NCBI GenBank assembly: GCA_030760725.1
Contig: JASWHV010000003.1
Location: forward strand, 56,806,517 to 56,870,516
DNA length: 64,000 bases
Reading direction: 5' to 3'
Source of the DNA: Neostapfia colusana
Taxonomy: Eukaryota > Streptophyta > Magnoliopsida > Poales > Poaceae
Part shown: positions 55,525 to 64,000 of the stretch, in pieces
Position numbering within the stretch: the first letter of the stretch is position 1
Layout of the letters: the number at the start of each line of letters is the position of its first letter
The notes under the pieces: model-generated
Told to the model about the DNA's origin: nothing
What the model saw: only the letters and a program-made list of their open reading frames with translations
The model's database searches: none
Program-made: the position numbers and the translations under genes

Positions 55525-57062
55525 TCATTCGCTGTCTAAAAACAGCATGTGCTGTCCGTGAATCGGTGAGTCAATCTGGACAGTCCGGTTACCGATATTG
55601 AGAATGGCACCGTGACGATTTAACCAAGACATCCCCAATATTACATCTACATTCTGCCCATCCAACATAATCAGCGATGTTGGGTATATTTTTCCTCCCA
55701 AACACAAACCTGCTCGGGACATAATCTGATTAGCAGAGATATTTCCTCCCGGTGAAAGTATAAGATAACTCGTTGTGGGAGTATTGGTGGATAATTGGTG
55801 CTGATCCATGCATGTTTTGGTGACAAAATTGTGGGTTGCACCGGAATCAAAAAGTATGAGCACGGGTACGTCATTCAGATTGAACATTTCCACTAACACC
55901 GGTGCTGCCTCCGGGACATCCTCAATAGCAAGATGTCGCACACTCCCGGATTGCAATGCTGTTGTGTTTACTTGAGCTTGTGACGGCATACCACCTGATG
56001 ATGATGGTTGTCTGCAGTTCAACAACTTCTCCTGGCATTCCCGCATAAAATGCCCAAAATGGTGGCAATACGAACACGGATATTTCCCCGGTTCTTTGCT
56101 GACTTGCGGTTGAGAAGTTGATGTACTTGGCTGCAGCAATGATGTACCAGAAACCATTTGTTGCTGTGGCTGTGGTGGTGCTTCAAGACTTGATTCTTGA
56201 GCAGGAAATCTAGGATATGTTGATCTTACTGGTGGCTGCAATATTTCATTGATGGTGTGTGATACACCAAACAGTATTTACGAGGAACAACTGGTGTGTC
56301 TTCTTGCACATCATCCCGGTCCCTCTTCTCTGTTTGACACTCAAGTGTCGCTTGTTCTTGCAGCAGGGCAGCACTGATCAACTCGGTGTAATTGCCTTGA
56401 TTGAACAAAGCCAACCTATCTTTTAATATGGCATTCAGGCCATGGAAAAAGTAGTCACACCTTGCAGCCTCGCTCGTCGCATAGTTGGAAGCATATTGTG
56501 CCAAATGGTTAAACCGTTTGACATAATCGAGGACATTCATGCCCCCTGCTTCATGTTCCTAAATTCCTGCTGCTGGGCCTTGATAAAACCCATAGTAATG
56601 TGACGAGCACGGAATGCTTCACGAAATTCCGTCCATTCCACTTGATGGCCCTCCGGAATGGTGGTGAGATAAACGAACCCCCAATTTTCCGACGGCTCCA
56701 TGGAGCTGTTGAGCTGCAAATAAAGTCTTCTGCTACTCATGGCACTCAAACACTCCAAACTTGGACTCCATAACCCGAAGCCACTGATCAGCTTCCACTG
56801 GTTTGTTGTCTTCCGTGAAAATTGGCGGTTGTGTGGCCAAGAAGTCCAAATAGGCGTTCCGAGGTGGAACGACCTGTTGTGTAAGTTGGAGTATGCCTTG
56901 TTGTACCAAGGCTTTGAGTGGTCTTGTGTTCTATTGATTCGACTCGACTATCTGAGCCATGACATCCGCCCATACAGTTGATGGTGGTGCCCGTGGTGGA
57001 GTCGAGTCATCGTCGTCTCGGCGAGAACCTTCAGCCCTATTCAGAGAACGAATATGCACCAT
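55525..57062 (-). pseudogene. Element G: gag and protease
   Basis: Gag starts at ATG 57062 (MVHIRSLNRAEGSRRDDDDS), meets a stop after about 43 codons, and continues in pieces: WTEFREAFRARHITMGFIKA (near 56620), NVLDYVKRFNHLAQYASNYA, LFNQGNYTELISAALLQEQA. The frame from 56241 gives a knuckle CSYCHHFGHFMRECQEK (CX2CX4HX4C) and protease: LILFDSGATHNFVTKTCMDQ (D-S-G) and VDVILGMSWLNRHGAILNIG. Protease is open; gag has at least two shifts or stops. Confidence 0.87.
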
Positions 57063-58600
57063 ACTGCAAAAAGATAATTTTTAGGGAGTCAAAACTTGAT
57101 CTTGGCAGTATGTGAAAGTATGTAGAACATGAACATGCTAAAACTTTATGAAAGCATAACAAAAATTCGTGTTTACACATCTTCCTAAAGCCAACATAAT
57201 CAGTCCCCTAGTCTGTTCAAAACAGACCTTTCTGCACTTAACCCAAATTTTGATCCGGTTACCAGCATTTTCATAACTCAAGTTGAATACCAAAGTTAAA
57301 TTTAACTTCAGTATATTTTCAACGAGTACTCATATGCCTCTCGATCATCTCTGGATCAAAAATTATGATTGCTCAAAGTTAACAGAATTTCTGGATAAAA
57401 TTTGCCAGCATCTCCTCTGAATGTGGCTGTTTTTATCACAGTTGTACATAAAAATACAATAAAATTCTGAACAAACTCTGAACTACAAAATTATTGCAAA
57501 TTTCATAACCTTTCCAACGGTGTATCATATGACCCTTAGAATTTTTTTTACAGAAAGTTATGGCTAATTTATAGAAACATCCAGAGAAGTTTGCAGCTGT
57601 CCTGTTTTCTGAACAGTTTGCATTCAACTGGACATTCAACCAATTTGGCTTCTGCTTTTTCTCTGGAGGTCTACAGAAAAGTTGTATAGCACTTAAAATC
57701 ATTTCCATAACTGTATCATACACCTCCATTGCGTCAAAATCCTCAGAGTTATGCCCTGTTAAAGTCCAGAAAAAATTTCTGCCAGAACACAGCACTATGT
57801 TTTTGAGAAACTTAGAAACCTATCACTTCTTTCCTATGAAACTTAGTTCAAATGAAGAGCTCAGTAACTAATATGTGCTTTCCAACTTCATTTTTAGTTG
57901 AAACTTAGTCATGAATGATTTCTTCATAGGAAAGAAAACTATCAAGTGTAGTACGGTGGCAATGCACCGTAAGACATATGACGGTACTATGTTGCCTCAC
58001 AAAAGAAAATCCTAACTGGCTTACACCGGCATATACGTATTCTTAGGTGGCACTAAGACGGTAACTCACAAACGTGTTCTACTCGTAATACGGTTTTCAT
58101 GGTTAGTACCTGCATAAATCACACTCAATCATCAGGTTCGGCTGCACACCGAACCCGGTCTCAATACAGTTCATACATCCGTCCGTCATCACTCGCACGG
58201 GTGTTCTCAAGCCAAACACGCCTTGAGCTATGTGTTCATGTTAATAACCACATGACGGGGTCTCCCATACTTGCCCGTAGCATGCTAGGAAATGGCGTTG
58301 CTCAAATACCCCAACCGACATGAAGAGTCATAGAGGATACCCAAGCTGGCCGGGTTACCTGCCACCCGTGAGGCTCCACCCTTCAGCTTGTGCGCACTGG
58401 TGGACAGCGCTTACATGCACCCCCCAAGACATGAAAATTCCCGAGATGCATGATTTTTTGACATAGTCAAATAGGTTAGGATGCCAACTTCATAATATGC
58501 TACTATAGTAGTCCTTATATGGGGCTAGTACCGTTATCTCACCGTATCCTAAGTTTTTATCGTAATATGATCCTCAATCCATGTGATATTCCCAACGCAG
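57063..58600 (-). other. Element G leader
   Basis: AT-rich untranslated region matching F1 20517-22051. No gene seen. Confidence 0.7.
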
Positions 58601-58610
58601 CTCTGATACC
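58600..58610 (-). promoter_or_regulatory. Element G primer-binding site
   Basis: GCTCTGATACC, the complement of GGTATCAGAGC (Met-initiator type), four bases from the LTR end at 58615. Confidence 0.78.
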
Positions 58611-58614
58611 GTGC

Positions 58615-59976
58615 TGTGAGGGCCCAGGCTTGGATCACGGGGCCGTGCCGCTCGCCCGAGGACCGCGTTGGGTGGTGCCGTGCGATGAGGCACCCAACAG
58701 CATACGGGTCGAGGAAAATGTCATATTACACAAAGCTTTGCGGAAGCGTAAAAAAGGTATTTTACAAATATTTATCTTAAAATAAGCTATAGCAGAAGAC
58801 TACACTCTCACGACTCATTTTTAGCTTAGCATCAAAGAAACAGTTCAGCCCGCGGATGTTTCTTACTAGCAACACGAAGAACAAACCGCAGCAGCGAGGA
58901 TGCTATTGAGTAACCACTCGGAGGTTTTCGAGTCTAATCGGCATCCCTCCTAATAAGCATGAAGTCCATACCTGCAAAACCACTTGGATAGCATCCGTGA
59001 GCATAAAGCTCAACAAGACTTACCCGTCTAACCTAATCATGAAACTCTACATGAGGGTATAACATAAAGTAGGATGACATAATGCATAAGAAACTCGCCT
59101 AATTGTGAATCCTTACTTTCAAGTGTTATTAGAAGCAATTTAAGAATGACCTTGGGCACGCCACATCAGGAGTCCACAATCAAACAAGAAACGCTTTCCC
59201 CCAATGTACTTTGCTCATGGTGTAAACGAATCGAGTTTGCTCTAACTATACACAAAAGATCAATCACAAAGCTAGTATGAAACTTCAAACCATAATGATT
59301 AGTTCATTTCTCATGCAAGTTCTTACTACGTCACGACTGTGAGAACAAGTATGCTCGGTCCTTTTCAACGAGCGACGGTGATTCGAATCAATAACACCCG
59401 GACTACACGACACGTACGCCCGTACTCGACGTTGCCTACAGCAACCATCACTGACGTCGTACATGGCAGCCTTTCCCTCGTTTCACCCACGTTGAATCGA
59501 TCAAATCACCCCGTACAGTAGCCACTCTCATGGTGCACCTACCGACATGAGATGTCATGAGAATGTTACCCACATACTGCACACCGGCCGTCTCGCCTGA
59601 GGCGACCTGAAAAGGTTCAACGCAAGCTTCCCGAGGTACATCGGTTTACTGGGTCCCATATAGCCAGCATGAGTCCGGTACACAACTCAAACTTGCTCAA
59701 CAGGGCCGCATACGGATCGGTTCTTGACCGACATGGGCAGGTCTATAGCACCCAGGGCCCTATGTCCTGCTGCCCCTACAACCTGCCGGTCTCAACTTTA
59801 ACTTGCTAACAATTTTCTGAAAAAATCCTGTATGCCCCTGTTGTCCTGATCATGCGAGTAGCATCTCACCACTTGACTTCTATCGAACCTTACTTAAGCA
59901 TGGCAGTTCTACACGATGTAAAGACATCTACCCAATACTCCATGGGTTTATTTGGTCATGCAAGAGGAGTATCAAA
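58615..59976 (-). repeat. Element G 5' LTR, part
   Basis: Starts TGTGAGGGCCCAGGC; similar to 50464-51765 up to AGAGGAGTATCAAA, where LTR I interrupts it. Confidence 0.85.
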
Positions 59977-61622
59977 TGTAAAATCCCCAAAAAGTGGTAG
60001 TAAGAAAAATTCAGCTCATGTACATTTAGGAAAAATGAGGGGAATTAAAACTTTGAATTATAACGGTGTAAGTTCAAAGTGGTGATTCAAACTTCACAAA
60101 ACTTCCAAACATGGAGATCTAAATTCATAACTTGGGTCTTCACATTTCAAATATTCAACCTTCCAAATTTCAGCTCATTTGGAGGAGTTTTAATATTTGT
60201 TTTGGATTAAAAGAGGAAGCCTCTAATCTGAATTTCAAATTCAGTTTCAAATTACAACTTCCCCAATTTGCAAATTTGGTTCCACAAAAGTGTTCTCCAC
60301 ATTTGAATTAGCAGCCATGCCAAAAATCAGAAACTTTGAAGTTGGAGCAATGCAAAAAGGAGAATTCAAATTTCATTCAAATTCAAATGACCATACGCAA
60401 TTCAATCTTCACACCAGAATTCAAATCATTTGAATTCAACCTTTTCAAACCATAACTTTGAGGCAAATCATAACCTTAAATTTTGAGTAGCTGGGAGGGA
60501 AAATATCAATGAAAATTTTGATTAAAAGAGGAGGAAGTGAGATCCAGTGGTCAGCCTCACAACAGGGCTACCGCCTCTGTTTTGCTTCGGCCGATCGCCG
60601 AGATGCCGCCAGCTCCAGGTGAAACTCGCTCCCAAGGCTTTCACCGCACCACCTCCTGCTGGCTCCCCCAAAGCTCGTCCTGATCACCCCGCTGAGTGCC
60701 ACAGCACCCTTTCGTTTCCTCAGTTCGCCGGGCTGTGCTTCCTCCCGCACACACGAGCTCGTTCCGCGCCATCTCTGCTCGCGCTAGTCTCAGCCACCCC
60801 GAGCTCGGTTGCTTGAGCTATCCACAGCAAAGAGTAGCGCCTTGACGTGCTCTAGCCCCTCCCAAAATTCCTCCAAGGTTTCCGATCGGAGCTGCTCACA
60901 AAACACGGATTTGCGCCAAAGCGTTGGGGTGCACCGGACCTCACCGTTTCGGCTCACCGTCGACAGCCTCATCCGGCCACCCTCTTCCCCAACTTGCTGT
61001 ACATGAAAGGTGTGTTTGCATGTCCTGATTGTGTAGTCAGAGGCCGTTTAGCGGTTGCTAGAACCGGTTGTGAGAATTTTACCGTTTCCCGAAACTGTGT
61101 GCAGGCAGGTAGGGCTCGGTCTAACCCAAAATTCGTGTTGCACGATCCACTAGAGCTCGAGCAAGCTTGCACACTGCTTCCATACTTCCTAGCGCCCCTC
61201 CTCGGCGAAGAACCGAGCAAGAACATCCAGAAATGAGGGAGTTCTAGCTGTTTTCTTAGTTGCCGGTGCAATAACACCTCGGGTCACCGTGGAGCCACCA
61301 GTTGCCGGCTGTTTCACCGGTGTTAGAGGCCATGCCTAGCTTCTACATCTTCCACTGGTGCTCTAGAGCCCGAGAGCTGAGCGTTTGGTGTAGGAATGAA
61401 GTTTCCCGACCTCGCCGGAGTTTGAAACCCTGCTGTCACCGGTGCGCGCCATCTTCCAGCGAGTTTTGGCCGCCGGCAACACCACCAGCGTGTTGAGCGG
61501 GGTAAATAATGGAGGAGCGGCGAGATTTGGCCCGGGAGGCGGCCGGGAAGGCCTTTTCCGCCACCCTCGCCGGAGAAAACCGCCGGGTCCTCTGTTTTGG
61601 CGCGAGGTAGAAGACAGGACTG
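59977..61622 (+). repeat. LTR I: start of another element inserted in the G LTR
   Basis: Begins TGTAAAATCCCCAAAAAG exactly where the G LTR homology stops; preceding TCAAA may be the target duplication, its partner outside the window. The start resembles TGTAAAAGTCCCAAAAATG of the A/G LTR read on the minus strand, so this is a related LTR in plus orientation. GC-rich frames within it are not supported as genes. Confidence 0.6.
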
Positions 61623-62046
61623 TGTAACACCCCAAATTTTTAGTCAAAACTCAAATTTTGATTTAGAACCATAAACCATGTTCAGAGGGGAATTTAGAAA
61701 TTTTTGGACGTGTTGCATGTTTTGCAAAAATTCAAATTCAAACTGGAATTCAAATTAGACTCAAAACAGAAAAGAAATGGAAAAAGAAAAAGGAAAACCG
61801 GAAAAAAAACTGGCCAGTGGGCCGAAACCCCAGCCGGCCCAGCAAACCCCCGCGCAGCCCGCCCCCGCGCGCGCCGCGCTGCCCCTCGCTGACGGGTGGG
61901 ACCCGCCTGTCATCCCTAACCCCGCGACCCCGGACTTCTCCCCCGCGCGCGCGATCGCAACCGATCGGGAAACCGCGTCTCGCAGCCGAATTCTGGACCC
62001 TGAGGACTCTAACTCGATCACAACAGAACCACCGCCCTCCCCCGGC

Positions 62047-62054
62047 TATAAAAA
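62047..62054 (+). promoter_or_regulatory. TATA box of LTR H
   Basis: TATAAAAA after CCCCCGGC, between a GC-rich upstream region and the likely transcription start; about 425 bp into the LTR. Confidence 0.55.
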
Positions 62055-63365
62055 CAACCGATCCGATCAGTTTTTCTCACGCGATCGCCGATTTTCACTC
62101 CGGTGAGCACCGAGACTTCGCCGGTGAATTCTGGCCGATCTAAGCTCGGAAACTCTGATCTAACTCGTTGGTCTTGATCCACCGCCTCCGGGGAACTTCG
62201 CAGGTGCAGAAAACCCGAAGACTTACGGTGCAAATCCAGCTCCGACGAGCTTCGCCGTGGTTTTGCCTCGGACCTCGCCGCAGAGCACTCTCCAGAACCC
62301 CCGAGCTCGAGAAAACCCCCGAGGTGAGATCCCCGACCTCCCCTCTACCGGTCTAGGCCATAAGATCACAGTTCTAGGCAGAATTCTCGAGGATCCGAAA
62401 GTTTCCGGCGAGATCGCCGCTTCCCACCGCCGTGCGCCGCCGGCAGCGCCGCCCGCGCTCGATCAGAGCGACGTGGCCGCTTGTGCGCCGTTTATTTTAA
62501 ATCGCACGGTAGACTTTAAAACCCCGCGTACCGGTTCGATGTTATAATCTCAGCCGTCGGTTTAAAATCAGACGGTCCACGTCAGCCCCGCGTTATAAAG
62601 ACTGGAATTCTTACGTGCTACCCCCTGGGGTTCTCTGGAATTGAGAGCTAGCCCCGGAAACTTCAGATCTAGCCCCTGGAACTCTAGAAAATCATGTAAA
62701 TTCATTTAAAAATCAGTTTTAGCCCCTAGACTTAATAGAAATTAAGAAAAACACCTCTGAAAAGTGTAGCTAGACCCCTGGAAATTATGAAAAAATATTA
62801 TAGACCCTGTAATGGGGTGAATTCATTATTTTAGCCCTGTTTAGTATTTAATTTAGAAAATTGAATATGTAACTAGTGTTTAAATATTAAAAAGGGGGAC
62901 AAACCTAATTGTCAAAATTATTAAAAACTTTCTCAGTACTTAGAAAACTTTGGAGTGAGATAAAAATATATTTTTGGGGCTGAAATAAATCTGTTTCATC
63001 TATTATTCACATTTAATAGTATAGGGACACATTTTTAAGTAAAGAATAGTTAAAGAAAAATAGGGAAAATAATTATGAAATAGTATACATCAGAAGCCAA
63101 GGTCAAAATATGATCTTAAATTATTTAGGACCAGAACCTAATCTGTTTAGGTAGTGTGTATTACTAATTTAATAATAAAATGCACAATTATGCATAAGAA
63201 TATAAATCTGAAAATATAGAAACTAGTAAATGATAAATGGAGTTTCTAAAGTACAAAGAATTCAGTTTAGGGTTGATAGAAATTATGAAGGCACATATGG
63301 AGAAGAAAAATACTTTTCATACATACTTGGTAGTTTAATATATAAGGAATTTATTTAAAACTGAA

Positions 63366-63395
63366 ACACACATATATACATATATATATATATAG
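63366..63395. repeat. AT microsatellite
   Basis: CACACATATATACATATATATATATATAG-type simple repeat in LTR H. Confidence 0.8.
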
Positions 63396-64000
63396 TATGT
63401 GAGTATAAATATGAACACCAAAGTAGGAATCCTACACATGTAAATGAAAGTGTATGCAAGCCCCAAATCAACACACATAGAGTATCCACAACACATAAAA
63501 TGGTAAAGAAACCTTCATAAATGTGAATGTGTGGTTTGTATGAAGTAGAAGTGTGAACTATGTCTTATGATTGTTGTTTTTCTTTTGCTATGTGTGATGG
63601 TATGAAGTAGAACCTGTTCAAGAGCAAGCTATCAGTTTCCAAGATCAGGACTACCCATTTCAGGAGCAGCAAGAAGGAGGCAAGTGTCCTTGACCACTTT
63701 GATCCTATGCTAGGATGTGTAGATAGAATTATTTGCATTGTCAAATGAAATATGAAACCCATGCTAGGAAGTTTCCCTAGAGTTGCATTACCTTGTTTCC
63801 TTGTAGCTTGGGTTGGGATTTACTTTATCATGTTATTTATGTCCATGCATATGCTTAGCCATGCTTAGAATGGGATGTTTGGGACATGAAATCATCAGTT
63901 TATTTTACCATACTCTTGAATGAGATATTGTGAGTTATGTAGAGGTAGGGATCAAGGCAAGTTGGATGTTTTGGTTGTGTGCTGGGTGCACGAGACTTGG

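Larger units (their letters stand above)
50464..59976 (-). mobile_element. Element G: internally deleted gypsy element of the A family
   Basis: Read on the minus strand: 5' LTR (59976 to 58615, rest beyond LTR I), primer site, leader, gag, protease, RT to about 54612, then directly a long LTR (54611 to 50464) lacking its first ~130 bp. The simplest reading is one element that lost RNase H, integrase and the beginning of its 3' LTR in one deletion. It would have inserted near the gag start of Element E. No target duplication can be checked because the right end lies outside the window. Confidence 0.65.
61623..64000 (+). repeat. LTR H: Tekay-like LTR running off the window
   Basis: Begins TGTAACACCCCAAATTTTT, a common start for Tekay/Retand LTRs in grasses. 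A TATA box lies at 62047. GGCAAGTGTCCTTGACCAC (about 63679) matches the B' LTR. No primer site is reached before the window ends, so more LTR follows. From 62600 on the sequence is AT-rich, with no gene seen. Confidence 0.7.

Noticed and set aside
1..59976. Elements A and G as two halves of one split element
   Set aside because: Both contain the RT segment from SKIDLWSGYHQIK-type sequence to SFSKIAK, so they overlap and must be separate copies.
60547..62547. Possible GC-rich host exons between 60.5 and 62.5 kb
   Set aside because: Short frames on both strands with no domain, inside sequence bounded by LTR starts; best read as LTR sequence.
1..64000. tRNA, rRNA or other structural RNA genes
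   Set aside because: None recognised; the only tRNA-related sequences are short primer-binding sites.

Overview
The window is plant nuclear DNA made almost entirely of nested Ty3/gypsy LTR retrotransposons, with no host gene that I can support. A large grass (Poaceae) genome fits best: GC-rich LTRs, Tat-clade elements with antisense genes, chromodomain integrases of the Tekay/Del type, and elements inserted in elements. Species is not determinable from the sequence alone.

Layout, left to right. Element A (minus strand; 1-1428 and 9934-11107) is a chromodomain gypsy split by Element 1 (1429-9933, TSD CGTAC). A abuts Element B (plus; 11108-15459 and 36353-37348), which is split by Element D (minus; 15460-36347, TSD CCCAA). 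D is split by Element 2 (minus; 16754-30573, TSD GTAAC) and also holds a deleted relative of B, called B' (31128-34446). Element 2 carries the 5' part of an A/G-family element, F1 (20350-26404). B meets Element E (minus) head-on at 37348. E runs 37349-38073 and 48446-50463 and is split by Element 3 (plus; 38074-48445, TSD ACGAG). Upstream of the E gag lies Element G (minus; 50464-59976), internally deleted. Its 5' LTR is interrupted by LTR I (59977), itself interrupted by LTR H (61623), which runs off the window.

Elements 1, 2 and 3 are one non-autonomous family and are the most interesting part. Their LTRs carry ~110-bp tandem units rich in CACGTG, and a TATA box inside an 11-bp inverted repeat. 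The sense strand encodes gag, a protease (Element 3 only) and the C-terminal tail of a Tat-type integrase; reverse transcriptase, RNase H and the integrase core are gone. The antisense strand carries what looks like a complete gene: TATA-like box, ATG, a 77-79-nt intron with in-frame splice sites, a long coiled-coil protein and, in Elements 1 and 2, a polyadenylation signal. In Element 3 this gene also has an N-terminal region resembling the 'putative gypsy type transposon' (Transposase_28) family; Elements 1 and 2 have lost it while keeping the start codon. Element 1 holds an uninterrupted antisense gene (676 codons after splicing); Elements 2 and 3 hold broken ones.

All sense-strand polyproteins in the window are broken by stops, frameshifts or deletions, so none of these copies can move by itself. 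Boundaries marked with target-site duplications are exact; truncated boundaries are good to roughly 5-20 bp. Similarities between copies were judged by eye.
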